64,000 bases of DNA from an uncultured Blastocatellia bacterium (GTDB lineage: Bacteria > Acidobacteriota > Blastocatellia > HR10): contig CALHAI010000002.1 in NCBI GenBank assembly GCA_937934295.1, positions 118,501-182,500 of the forward strand, read 5' to 3'. Shown here piece by piece: positions 17,617 through 25,818 of the stretch. The stretch's first letter is position 1; every line of letters starts with the position of its first letter. The translations under genes were made by a program, and so were the position numbers. Under the pieces are notes generated by a model. It was not told where the DNA came from. It saw only the letters and a program-made list of their open reading frames with translations, and searched no databases.

Positions 17617-18585
17617 ATGGCATTGCTCGGCAGACTGCGCACGAAAGCGGACGCCGGTGAGAAGACTTTCACGGTCGAGATCAGTCCGCCCGTCAACTAT
17701 AAGACCATGGTGAAGACAGACGAGATGGTGCGCGCGCTGAAGGACTTCGACATCGCGGGCATCGCCGTGACCAACAGCACCGGCGGGAGCTTTCGCATGA
17801 ATCCGCTCGCGGTCGTGGAGACGATTCGCGCTTGGCGGCCGGAGACGCCGATCGTCATCCATCTGACGGCGCGCGATGAGGGCTCAGTCCGCAGCCTCTA
17901 CAGCCACGCCGACGAGATGGATCGGAAGGCCGTCTCCGATGTCCTTGTCTTGCGCGGCGATCCGACGCCGCAACGTTCGCGCGAGGTGGATGCCTTCAAG
18001 TTCTCCACGGTCGAGTTGGTTCGACTCCTTCGGGAATATCGCGATAGGCAAGGCTATACGATCGACATCCTTATCGCCGGACACCCGGAATATCCCTCGC
18101 ACGCGCTCTCCAAGCACATGCTCTATCAACGGCGAAAGATCGAAGCAGGTGCGCAAGGGATCATCGCCAACATCGTCACGGATCCCACGAACTACGCTCG
18201 CTATGTGGAGGCCGCGCTCGCGCACGGGATCGCGGTTCCGATTCTCCCCTCCGTGATCCCGCTCACGAGTGTGCGTCGCTGCCTCTTTTTGCAGACAGGC
18301 CTGCATATCCCAGTTCCTCGCCGGATCCTGGAGCGATTGACCGAAGCCGGGAGCAAGGAAGAAGCGGCGCGCATCGGTCTGGAGTTCACGATCGGGATCG
18401 TCGAGCATTTGCTGCGCGAAGGGGCGCCTGGGGTGAATTTCAACCTCATCTTCCCACAGGACATCGCCTCGGTAGGCGATGTCCTCCGCGCCGTTCGCGG
18501 CCACGCCACGATTTGGGAGAAGTACAAGATTGAGGACCCGGAGGAGATCGAGTATTACAGCCAGCTTCGTGGCCGTCGCTCGTAA
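17617..18585 (+). CDS. Methylenetetrahydrofolate reductase (MetF family)
   Basis: A 322-residue TIM-barrel flavoprotein. It begins with a basic segment and FTVEISPP (the catalytic Glu block), and continues with AVTNSTGGSFRMNPL, IHLTARDE, DVLVLRGDP, IAGHPEYPSHA, QGIIANIVTD and VPILPSVIPLTS. MetF reduces 5,10-methylene-THF to 5-methyl-THF for methionine synthesis or, in acetogens, for the Wood-Ljungdahl route. Length is slightly over the E. coli enzyme. Some proteins of this look are split forms found in C1-pathway clusters; no other C1 gene is adjacent here, so a housekeeping role is the simpler view. Confidence 0.85.
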   Translation: MALLGRLRTKADAGEKTFTVEISPPVNYKTMVKTDEMVRALKDFDIAGIAVTNSTGGSFRMNPLAVVETIRAWRPETPIVIHLTARDEGSVRSLYSHADEMDRKAVSDVLVLRGDPTPQRSREVDAFKFSTVELVRLLREYRDRQGYTIDILIAGHPEYPSHALSKHMLYQRRKIEAGAQGIIANIVTDPTNYARYVEAALAHGIAVPILPSVIPLTSVRRCLFLQTGLHIPVPRRILERLTEAGSKEEAARIGLEFTIGIVEHLLREGAPGVNFNLIFPQDIASVGDVLRAVRGHATIWEKYKIEDPEEIEYYSQLRGRRS

Positions 18586-19006
18586 TAGGTCCCCGCGCTT
18601 CATGCCTCCCTTGGAGACCCGACTGTAGCTCACCAACGAAGCTCTGCATTCGAGCCCGCGCGAGCGGCTCGAAGTTCGCTTAGAACGAGCGCGGGCGAAC
18701 CCCAAGAACACGCGGATTGGGAAGAAATCACCGGAGAGGTGATCCATGACGGGCTGAACAGGTTGCTCAAGTCGTTTGGTCAGTTCAAGGAGTTGAGGGA
18801 CGATTTCGGGGTTTGGACGCCACGTCTGAGGAGCTTTTTTACCGGGCCTTTATGTTCACGTCTTACGAGGAGCCGCCGGGAAAGCCCACCCTTTCAAGGG
18901 TAGGAGGAACTCACTTTGCTCGCCCGAGGCGAGATTCAGATCGCTTACTTTGTCGTCCCAGGACTCGTCTTGCGGCTCGTGCTAAGCTCCGTTTGGTCGC
19001 TCGCGC
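18586..19006. other. Intergenic stretch of about 420 bases, possible decayed coding remnant
   Basis: No intact gene. One forward frame (about 18675-18850) reads as a plausible protein-like stretch containing DWEEITGEVIHDGLN and FKELRDDFG but has no start with a ribosome site and no clear family, so it may be a relic. The rest shows nothing I can name. Confidence 0.35.
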
Positions 19007-19041
19007 CAAGAAAGGGCCCCGCGCATGCTCGCGCGGAGCCC
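19007..19041 (-). terminator. Terminator of the cytochrome/peroxidase operon
   Basis: On the minus strand GGGCTCCGCGC (from 19041) pairs with GCGCGGGGCCC (to 19014) with one G-T pair, followed by TTTCTTGG. It lies eight bases beyond the cytochrome c stop codon. Confidence 0.7.
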
Positions 19042-19049
19042 AGCGGGCA

Positions 19050-19655
19050 TCAATGTTTCCCCGGATCGAGCGGCACACCTTTGCGCTCGCTCGTGATATA
19101 GGCTTCGAGCGCGATCATGCGCGGATCATCGGGCGAAAGGGGCTTGCCTTTCATCGGATTCTCGATGCACCAGTTGATCATGTCGCGCAGCGCGGCCACG
19201 CGCTTGAGCTGCGTCTGGAACTTCGGATAGGTCTCCGGATGTGTCGCTGCCGCATCGGGGTGGCACATATCGCAGGAGATGCCGATGGTGCCGCCCAAGG
19301 CCTTCCAGTCATGGAAGAGCTTATACCCCTCTTCGATCACGCGCTTTTGCTCGCGCTCCCAGGTCAGGCGATCGCGGGCCGTCCATTTGGAGACCTGCTT
19401 GGCCTGTTGCTCGGCATAAGCGGCCATCATGCGGCGCGCGACCTCGCGCGCTTTCTCTGGCGGCAGGATTTCGCCCGCGCGCGCTTCGGCGATCTCCAAC
19501 TTGGTCTCCCCGTCGCACAGTTGCACGACGAGGCGATCGGAACCGCCAGAGGTCTGAGGCTGTTGGGCGCCTGCCGTTCGCCGCTCAAGCGATGTCGCCA
19601 CAAGCGCGAGCCCGACGATTCCGGCCATCGTGATGAGCAATTTCGTCATCCTCAT
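19050..19655 (-). CDS. Exported monoheme cytochrome c-type protein
   Basis: A 201-residue protein with a signal peptide (about residues 4-30) and one CxxCH haem site (ISCDMCHPDAA, about residue 131). The segment before it is Lys/Arg/Glu-rich and helical (REVARRMMAAYAEQQAKQVSKW, EQKRVIEEGYKLFHDWKAL), the one after contains PETYPKFQTQLKRVAALRDMINWCIENPMKGKPL, where an extra Cys occurs. The pattern recalls SoxA- or tetrahaem-fragment-like cytochromes but I cannot assign a named family. It is the last gene of a three-gene run after a diheme peroxidase and a Tat-exported phosphoesterase, so it may serve as electron carrier for the peroxidase. The ATG at 19655 follows a GAGGAGGTG site. Confidence 0.75.
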   Translation of the reverse strand: MRMTKLLITMAGIVGLALVATSLERRTAGAQQPQTSGGSDRLVVQLCDGETKLEIAEARAGEILPPEKAREVARRMMAAYAEQQAKQVSKWTARDRLTWEREQKRVIEEGYKLFHDWKALGGTIGISCDMCHPDAAATHPETYPKFQTQLKRVAALRDMINWCIENPMKGKPLSPDDPRMIALEAYITSERKGVPLDPGKH

Positions 19656-19669
19656 CGCCACCTCCTCAT

Positions 19670-20794
19670 CTAATAGGGTGGGAACTCGGGGGCCGGAGGG
19701 ATCGCCTCTTTGCCCCACGATTCCAGATATGCCTTGGCGACCGTGATTGGATTCCGACTCCAAAGGCTGTAATGCTTGTCCACATAGCCGTCGCGATGCA
19801 CATCCACGGACCCCCATCCCGTTCCATCGGCTTCGTCAAAGGGGTCGGGTCGCTCCATGGGCACGGTCAGCTTAGGCAAGCCTTCTGGAGCATACGGCCA
19901 CGGCCACGCTGTCGCGAGCATCCCATGGAAGTGGATGTTCTGAATCCGATGCGTCAGCAGCTGATGCGTGTGCCCGTGAATCACCGTCACGGACTTGAAG
20001 GGGAAGAGCATCTCGTGAATCGCCTCGGCATCCTCGGTCCAGAAGTTCCATGGGCGATAGTACTTGTAGAGCGGCGAGTGCGAGAAGATGATGATGGGCG
20101 TGTCCTTGGAGACCTTCGCCAGATCGCGCCGCAACCATTCGCGTCCTTCCTCGCCCACTTCGAACCGGCTCTGGAGGGGATTATCGAGCTGCGCGACCGT
20201 GAGCATGCGCTCCATCGGCGTCATCCCTCGTTCGGTCCAGAAATCCTTCTCGTTCACGCTCATCAGGACGATGAAGTGCACGCCCTTATGATCGAACGAG
20301 TAATTCTCCGGCCCGAACAACTCGCGCCATTTCTCGCCCATGTCGAGGAACCAGTCGTGCTCGCCGACCATCATCTTCACCGGCACCTTCAGCTCGCTCA
20401 GGATCTGCTTCCCCAACTCCAGCTCTTTCGGCTGCCCCAACTGCGCCAGATCCCCGCCGAAGAGGACGAAATCGGGAGGTGGATTCAAGGCATTGACGTC
20501 ACGCACAGCTCGGAGCGCCGCATTGACGAAGCGCTCATTGAGCTCCCGCTCATATAGGTGCGTGTCAGAGATGTAGGCGAAGCGGAAGAGCGGCTTCTCT
20601 TGCGGCTCGGCCCGCACGACATCCACGACTTGAAAGGAATGGGGTGGGACGACGGTCTTCGCCGTGAAGACGGCAGCCGAGAGACCGGCGACCTTCAGGA
20701 AGTCTCGGCGATTGAGCCGCTTCACGGCCTCGAAGAATTCTTCACGTTGCCGACGATATTCCTGCTCGCGTTTCTTCCATTTCAAGGGCCACAT
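19670..20794 (-). CDS. Tat-exported calcineurin-like metallophosphoesterase
   Basis: A 374-residue protein. Residues 28-50 contain the twin-arginine signal NRRDFLKVAGLSAAVF. The enzyme domain has all metal-binding blocks in order: YISDTHLYE (DxH), LFGGDLAQLG, VGEHDWF (in place of GNHD), FSHSPLY, and VIHGHTHQ near residue 275. Such enzymes hydrolyse phosphate esters or diesters with a two-metal centre; the substrate cannot be told. The presence of a Tat signal implies folding or metal loading before export. It lies between a diheme peroxidase and a cytochrome c gene with gaps of 5 and 14 bases, an arrangement that suggests a shared periplasmic task. GAGGAGGTG precedes the ATG at 20794. Confidence 0.85.
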   Translation of the reverse strand: MWPLKWKKREQEYRRQREEFFEAVKRLNRRDFLKVAGLSAAVFTAKTVVPPHSFQVVDVVRAEPQEKPLFRFAYISDTHLYERELNERFVNAALRAVRDVNALNPPPDFVLFGGDLAQLGQPKELELGKQILSELKVPVKMMVGEHDWFLDMGEKWRELFGPENYSFDHKGVHFIVLMSVNEKDFWTERGMTPMERMLTVAQLDNPLQSRFEVGEEGREWLRRDLAKVSKDTPIIIFSHSPLYKYYRPWNFWTEDAEAIHEMLFPFKSVTVIHGHTHQLLTHRIQNIHFHGMLATAWPWPYAPEGLPKLTVPMERPDPFDEADGTGWGSVDVHRDGYVDKHYSLWSRNPITVAKAYLESWGKEAIPPAPEFPPY

Positions 20795-20799
20795 AGCGT

Positions 20800-22041
20800 T
20801 CACCTCCTCGAAGACCGAGAACCGCGCGCCAAGCGTGGCGTCGGATTCTCGGAAGTGGATCCGGCGGCCAGCTTGATCTCTCCGCGAGCGACCCGCCGCA
20901 CCCAATCGCTGGTCAAGCTCTTCAGGAATTCCTCTAAATCGGCCTTCTCTTGCTCCGTGAGGTTGAGCTTCACGATCCCCCCGTCGAGATTCGGATTAGG
21001 CTCGCCACCCTTGTCGTAGAAATCGATGACTTCGCGGAGCGTCTTCAAGCTCCCGTCGTGCATATAGGGGGCCGTCAGCTCGATATCGCGCAAGGGCGAG
21101 GTCTTGAACGCCCCCAAGTCCTTCGGCTGACGGGTCACAAGGAAACGCCCGAGTTCGGAGAACCCCTCGGTGAGCGCGAGCCGATCCAGCGCCTCCTTCG
21201 TCAGGCGGTTCTCTTGAACCATCTGCTGGATCTGTCGCACGAGCGGCTCGAAATTCTGCGTGGCTTTCATGCCGATGCCGATATTGTGATACTTGAAGTC
21301 GGTGAAAAACGGTGAGGATGGGTTGAACTCGTGGCAGGTGATACAGCGGGCCTTCCCTTTGAACAACTCCCATCCGCGACGAGCGGCCTCGCTGATGGCG
21401 TTCGGATTGCCCGCCATGAAGCGGTCAAACGGCGAATCGCCCGAGAGGAGCGTGCGTTCGAAGGCCGCGATCGCCTTGGCGATGTTCTCGATGGTCACGG
21501 GATTGGGCCCACCGAAGACCTCTTGAAAGCGTCGCACGTATTCGGGAATCCCGCGGATTTTCGCCACAACAGCATCGTGTGAAGGCATGGCCATCTCGAC
21601 GGGATTGATGAGTGGCTGCAAGACTTGTTCTTCGAGAGTCTTCACCCGCCCATCCCAGAATTGCTCCTCATGGAACATGGCGTTGAGAACTGTCGGCGCA
21701 TTGCGCGCGCCCTTTTTGCCTCCGACCCCTTCGGAGACAGGTTTGCCGTCGGTGAACGCGAAGCGCGGATCATGACAGGTCGCGCAACTGACGGTGTTGT
21801 CCACCGAGAGCCGCTTCTCGAAGTAGAGATCGCGACCGAGCGCGACCTTCGCTTCGGTCATCGGGTTCTCGGCCGGAATCATCAACTCCCAGAGGTCGGC
21901 GGGAATCCCCAAAGGAATTTGAATTTGAAACCTCTCTGGGACGGGAGAGGTCGTCCCCGTCCCCCCAAGCCCCAGGCCGAATCCCACAAGGACAAGCCCG
22001 AGGGCGAGCAGCTTCGTGCGTCGCATCTCCCATCCGTTCAT
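20800..22041 (-). CDS. Diheme cytochrome c peroxidase (CcpA/MauG family)
   Basis: A 413-residue protein with a signal segment (about residues 8-28) and two haem c sites: VSCATCHDPRFAFTDG at about residue 86 and RCITCHEFNPS at about residue 233. Other conserved blocks are ARNAPTVLNAMFHEEQFWDGR, ERTLLSGDSPFDRF, and TAPYMHDGSLKTLREVIDFYDKGG, where the Met-His pair sits. It is expected in the periplasm, reducing hydrogen peroxide or, in MauG-like members, oxidising a protein. It is the first gene of a run with the phosphoesterase and a cytochrome c. A CTAAGGAGGAAAG site fits the ATG at 22041. It is divergent from the GlgC-like gene. Confidence 0.92.
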   Translation of the reverse strand: MNGWEMRRTKLLALGLVLVGFGLGLGGTGTTSPVPERFQIQIPLGIPADLWELMIPAENPMTEAKVALGRDLYFEKRLSVDNTVSCATCHDPRFAFTDGKPVSEGVGGKKGARNAPTVLNAMFHEEQFWDGRVKTLEEQVLQPLINPVEMAMPSHDAVVAKIRGIPEYVRRFQEVFGGPNPVTIENIAKAIAAFERTLLSGDSPFDRFMAGNPNAISEAARRGWELFKGKARCITCHEFNPSSPFFTDFKYHNIGIGMKATQNFEPLVRQIQQMVQENRLTKEALDRLALTEGFSELGRFLVTRQPKDLGAFKTSPLRDIELTAPYMHDGSLKTLREVIDFYDKGGEPNPNLDGGIVKLNLTEQEKADLEEFLKSLTSDWVRRVARGEIKLAAGSTSENPTPRLARGSRSSRR

Positions 22042-22166
22042 ACGATTCTTTCCTCCTTAGCGGCCTCGATCCGGAAAGCCCCCATAAGGAAATACACACC
22101 GAGGGTGGAGATTTATTCCCGCATGCCAATGTCGCTCATAGCGCTCAGGTGAGGCCGTGAGCTACA

Positions 22167-23486
22167 ATGAAAAGTGGCATGAATGGGGCGGTAGCCGCAC
22201 ACGGGCAACAGGTGTTAGCCATCGTGTTAGGATTCGGACAAGGCGCTCGCCTTTTCCCTTTGACGGCGGAGCGGGCCAAAGCCGCCCTGCCCTTCATCGG
22301 GCAATATCGGCTCATTGATCTCGCACTCAGCCAATGTCTGAACGCGGGGCTGCGGCGCATCTATGTCCTCACGCAATTCAACTCCCTCTCACTCAACCGG
22401 CATGTGATGCGAACGTATCGGTTTGGGCGGTTCTCCGAATCGGCGGAATTCGTCGAGATCATTGCGGCCGAGCAGACGCCGGAGAGTCAGCAGTGGTATC
22501 GGAGTCCAACCGACGCCATTCGTCGCGCCTGGCGACACTTCGAGCTGTGGCCGGCGCGACACATCTTGATCTTGCCCGGAGACTACGTCGGCTGGATCGC
22601 ATTACAGGAGGTCCTCGCCTTCCACGTGGGGATGGAGGCGGACCTCACACTGGTCGTCGTCGCGGCCGATGAAACGGTGGCGCGCACGCGGGGGGTTGTG
22701 AAGATCGCGGGCGCACGTGGGGACTCCCCTCAACCATCGGATTGGCGCATCCTCTGGTATCAGGAAGAGCCGCGCGAAGATGCCCTCAGGGACCTTCGCC
22801 TATTAAGCGACGGCGCGCCGTACTTGGTCGCCACGGGGATTTATCTCTTTCGGCGAGACGTGCTCGCCGCGCTCCTGGAGCAAGCCACTGGTCCCTTCGA
22901 CTTCGGGTTAGAGCTGCTTCCACTGGCCGTTGCCCGGTACCGAGTCTACGCCTATTGGCATCGGGGGTATTGGGAGGACGTGAGTACGATCAGCGCCTAT
23001 TACGACGCGCACATGCGGATGCTCGACGTGGAGCCGCCACTCTCCATCTACGATCCGAACGCACCGCTGTACACGCGCCCGCGGTATCTTCCGCCGGCCA
23101 AGATTCACGAGAGTGAGATCGTGGACTCTTTGATCGCCGATGGCTCTCTGGTGAGGGGCGCGCGAGTGCAGCGCTCGATCCTCGGGCTCCGCAGCCGCGT
23201 GGAGCGGGGCGCTCACTTAGACGGCGTGATCGCTTTCGGCGCGGAATTCTTCCCCTCGCCGGAGGAAGAGCGACGGGATCGCGCGCTCGGCCTTCCGCCT
23301 GTAGGGATCGGCGAAGGCGCCCTCATTCGTCGCGCGATCCTTGATCGCAACGTGCGCATCGGCGCTCGGGCGCGCATCGTGAACGAGGCTGGACTTCAGC
23401 ACGCCGATGGGCCGAATTATCACATTCGAGAAGGCATCGTGATCGTTCCCAAAAACGCCGTCATCTTGGAAGGGCAAGTGATTTGA
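22167..23486 (+). CDS. ADP-glucose pyrophosphorylase (GlgC) homologue with altered catalytic motifs
   Basis: A 439-residue protein that aligns along its length with GlgC: GQGARLFPLTAERAKAALPF (about residues 24-43), YRLIDLALSQCLNAG, QWYRSPTDAIRRAW, GYWEDVSTISAYYDAH, and the left-handed helix end with YDPNAPLYTRPRYLPPAK. GlgC makes ADP-glucose for glycogen. However, ILPGDYVGWIALQEVL aligns to the E. coli segment with catalytic Asp142 and has Ala there, and WYQEEPRED has Glu where glucose-1-phosphate-binding Lys195 is expected. It may thus be a regulatory subunit or have changed activity. No other glycogen gene is near. The ATG at 22167 overlaps a TACAAT element; ATG 22179 is an alternative start. 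Confidence 0.72.
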   Translation: MKSGMNGAVAAHGQQVLAIVLGFGQGARLFPLTAERAKAALPFIGQYRLIDLALSQCLNAGLRRIYVLTQFNSLSLNRHVMRTYRFGRFSESAEFVEIIAAEQTPESQQWYRSPTDAIRRAWRHFELWPARHILILPGDYVGWIALQEVLAFHVGMEADLTLVVVAADETVARTRGVVKIAGARGDSPQPSDWRILWYQEEPREDALRDLRLLSDGAPYLVATGIYLFRRDVLAALLEQATGPFDFGLELLPLAVARYRVYAYWHRGYWEDVSTISAYYDAHMRMLDVEPPLSIYDPNAPLYTRPRYLPPAKIHESEIVDSLIADGSLVRGARVQRSILGLRSRVERGAHLDGVIAFGAEFFPSPEEERRDRALGLPPVGIGEGALIRRAILDRNVRIGARARIVNEAGLQHADGPNYHIREGIVIVPKNAVILEGQVI

Positions 23487-23535
23487 CGGGCGACGTCGGG
23501 ACTATGAAACCGCTTCTTGCCAGGAGAGCGAACGT

Positions 23536-24864
23536 ATGAAGCGCACGCGCGTCTTGATCATGGGAGCGGCCGGTCGAGACTTCCACAACTTCAACGTCGT
23601 CTTTCGGGACAACCCGCAGTACGACGTGGTCGCCTTCACGGCGGCGCAGATTCCGAACATCGAGGGACGTCGCTATCCGCCGGAGCTGGCCGGCGAACTG
23701 TATCCCGAAGGCGTGCCCATCTACCCGGAAGAGGAATTGGAACGATTGATCGAGGAGCACGAGATCGAGCAGGTCGTCTTCTCTTACAGCGATGTTTCGC
23801 ACGAGCATGTCATGCATGCGGCGGCGCGAGCGCTGGCGCGAGGCGCCGACTTTCGGTTGCTCGGCGCGCGGGCGACCATGCTGCGGGCGCAACGGCCCGT
23901 CATCTCCGTCTGCGCCGTGCGCACGGGCTGCGGCAAGAGTCCGGCGAGCCGCAAAATCGCCCGGCTGCTCCGCGAGATGGGCCGCCGGGTCGTCGTCGTG
24001 CGTCACCCCATGCCCTATGGCGATCTCTCGCGGCAGGTCGTGCAACGGTTCGAGACGCTCGATGATCTCCGCCACTACAACTGCACTATCGAGGAGATGG
24101 AGGAATACGAGCCGCACGTGCGCAACGGCGTGATCGTCTACGCCGGCGTGGATTACGAGCGCATCTTGCGCCAGGCGGAGGCGGAAGCCGATGTCCTCGT
24201 CTGGGACGGAGGGAATAACGATCTCCCCTTCTTCGTTCCCGATCTGGAGATCGTGCTCGTGGATCCGCATCGGCCCGGACATGAACGCGCTTATTTTCCC
24301 GGCGAAGTGAACTTCCTGCGGGCCGACGTCCTCATCATCAGCAAGGTCAATACGGCGCGACCCGAAGATGTGGACGTTGTGCGACGCAATATCCGCACGT
24401 TCAATCCGAACGCGCTCGTCATCGAGGCGAACCTGCCGATCGTCGTGGATGCGCCCGAGGCGATTCGCGATCGGCGCGTGCTCGTCGTCGAAGATGGGCC
24501 GACGCTGACGCACGGTGAGATGAGCTATGGGGCGGGTGTGCTCGCCGCGCGACAGTTCGGCGCGCGCGAGCTGGTTGATCCCCGTCCCTATGCCGTCGGG
24601 AGCATCCGCGAGACGTTCGCCGAATATCCGCACATCGGACCGCTGCTGCCGGCCATGGGCTACGGCGCGGAGCAGATGCGCGAGCTGGAGGAGACGATCA
24701 ATGGCACGCCGTGCGATGTCGTGCTCGTGGCCACGCCCGTGGATCTGCGCCGCGTCCTGCAGATTCGACATCCGACTTGTCGCGTCGCGTATGAGCTGGA
24801 GGAAATCGGTCCGCCAACGCTCGGCGATGTCCTTCGAGAGTTCCTCACGAGGGTGAACGCCTGA
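23536..24864 (+). CDS. COG2403 P-loop protein, cyclic 2,3-diphosphoglycerate synthetase-like
   Basis: A 442-residue protein. Residues 1-120 form a Rossmann-like region (RVLIMGAAGRDFHNFN, AAQIPNIEGRRYPPELAG, SYSDVSHEHVM). From about residue 127 a P-loop segment follows (CAVRTGCGKSPASRKIARLL) with later VLVWDGGNNDLPFF and VDPHRPGHE. This is the family of archaeal cyclic 2,3-diphosphoglycerate synthetase (also labelled predicted GTPase, COG2403), which drives ATP-dependent ring closure in methanogens. Bacterial members have no established role that I know. Here its stop overlaps the arcC start by one base, and a carbamoyltransferase gene follows, so its work is probably tied to carbamoyl phosphate. 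Substrate is unknown. No clear ribosome site other than GGAGAG was seen. Confidence 0.8.
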   Translation: MKRTRVLIMGAAGRDFHNFNVVFRDNPQYDVVAFTAAQIPNIEGRRYPPELAGELYPEGVPIYPEEELERLIEEHEIEQVVFSYSDVSHEHVMHAAARALARGADFRLLGARATMLRAQRPVISVCAVRTGCGKSPASRKIARLLREMGRRVVVVRHPMPYGDLSRQVVQRFETLDDLRHYNCTIEEMEEYEPHVRNGVIVYAGVDYERILRQAEAEADVLVWDGGNNDLPFFVPDLEIVLVDPHRPGHERAYFPGEVNFLRADVLIISKVNTARPEDVDVVRRNIRTFNPNALVIEANLPIVVDAPEAIRDRRVLVVEDGPTLTHGEMSYGAGVLAARQFGARELVDPRPYAVGSIRETFAEYPHIGPLLPAMGYGAEQMRELEETINGTPCDVVLVATPVDLRRVLQIRHPTCRVAYELEEIGPPTLGDVLREFLTRVNA

Positions 24865-25805
24865 TGCGCGAACGCCTCGTCATCGCTCTTGGCGGCAACG
24901 CCTTGATCAAACCGGGGCAAGCCGGAACGATCCCCGAGCAACTCGCCACTGTGGAGGAATCGCTCGGCGGCGTGGTCGAATTGATCCGCGAAGGACATCG
25001 GATCGCGCTCACGCATGGCAACGGCCCACAGGTCGGCAACATCGTCATCCGCGTCGAAGAGGCGCGGGGGAAGGCCTACGACCTGCCGCTGGATGTCTGC
25101 GTCGCTCAATCGCAGGGCGAGATGGGGTATCTCATTCAACGCACGCTCCACAATCTGCTCCGCCGAAGGGGCATCGCGCGTCCGGTGGTGACCGTCCTCA
25201 CCCAAGTTGTCGTGGATCGGCAGGATCCGCGCTTGCACTCACCGACCAAACCCATCGGCCCGTTTTACACGGCCGCGCAAGCCGACCAATTGCGGCGCAA
25301 GGGATACACGCTCATGGAAGATGCGCATCGGGGCTATCGCCGTGTCGTTCCCTCGCCGCTGCCGCTTCGTCTGGTCGAGCAGGATGTGATCCTTCAGCTT
25401 TTCGAGAGCGGCGCGATTGTCATCGTCGCCGGCGGCGGAGGCATTCCCGTCGCGCTTGCTGAGGACGGGACGCTCGTCGGCATCGAAGCCGTTGTGGATA
25501 AGGACCTGGCGTCGAGCCTTCTGGCAACGGCACTTCGGGCCGACCGTCTGCTCGATCTCACAGCCGTCGAGAAGGTCAAACTCAACTTCGGCACGCCCCA
25601 GGAGCGAGACATCGAGCGAATGACGCTCGCCGAAGCCCGACGTTATCTGGCCGAAGGCCATTTCGCTCCCGGAAGCATGGGGCCGAAGATCGAAGCCGCC
25701 ATCGCGTTTCTCCAGGGCGGCGGGCGCGAGGTCATCATCACGCGACCGGAAGTCGTGCTCGCGGCTTTTCGCGGCCACACGGGCACGCACATCTATCCCG
25801 ATTGA
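24864..25805 (+). CDS. arcC: Carbamate kinase
   Basis: A 313-residue amino acid kinase fold enzyme that interconverts carbamoyl phosphate plus ADP with carbamate plus ATP. It has the family blocks LVIALGGNALIKPGQ at the start, THGNGPQVGN (about residues 53-62), SQGEMGYLIQRTL, VVVDRQDPR, AGGGGIPV (about 190-197), VVDKDLASSLLA and GHFAPGSMGPKIEA. Length and motifs are fully typical. In fermentative bacteria ArcC earns ATP from arginine or from ureido compounds. Here no arginine deiminase gene is near; instead the partners are a COG2403 protein upstream (overlap of one base) and a carbamoyltransferase downstream (13 bases). Confidence 0.95.
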   Translation: MRERLVIALGGNALIKPGQAGTIPEQLATVEESLGGVVELIREGHRIALTHGNGPQVGNIVIRVEEARGKAYDLPLDVCVAQSQGEMGYLIQRTLHNLLRRRGIARPVVTVLTQVVVDRQDPRLHSPTKPIGPFYTAAQADQLRRKGYTLMEDAHRGYRRVVPSPLPLRLVEQDVILQLFESGAIVIVAGGGGIPVALAEDGTLVGIEAVVDKDLASSLLATALRADRLLDLTAVEKVKLNFGTPQERDIERMTLAEARRYLAEGHFAPGSMGPKIEAAIAFLQGGGREVIITRPEVVLAAFRGHTGTHIYPD

Positions 25806-25818
25806 AAGGAGGCCGAAG

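Noticed and set aside
23461..24771. Minus-strand frame of 436 residues over the COG2403 gene
   Set aside because: Antisense shadow; the forward frame has the P-loop and is joined to arcC.
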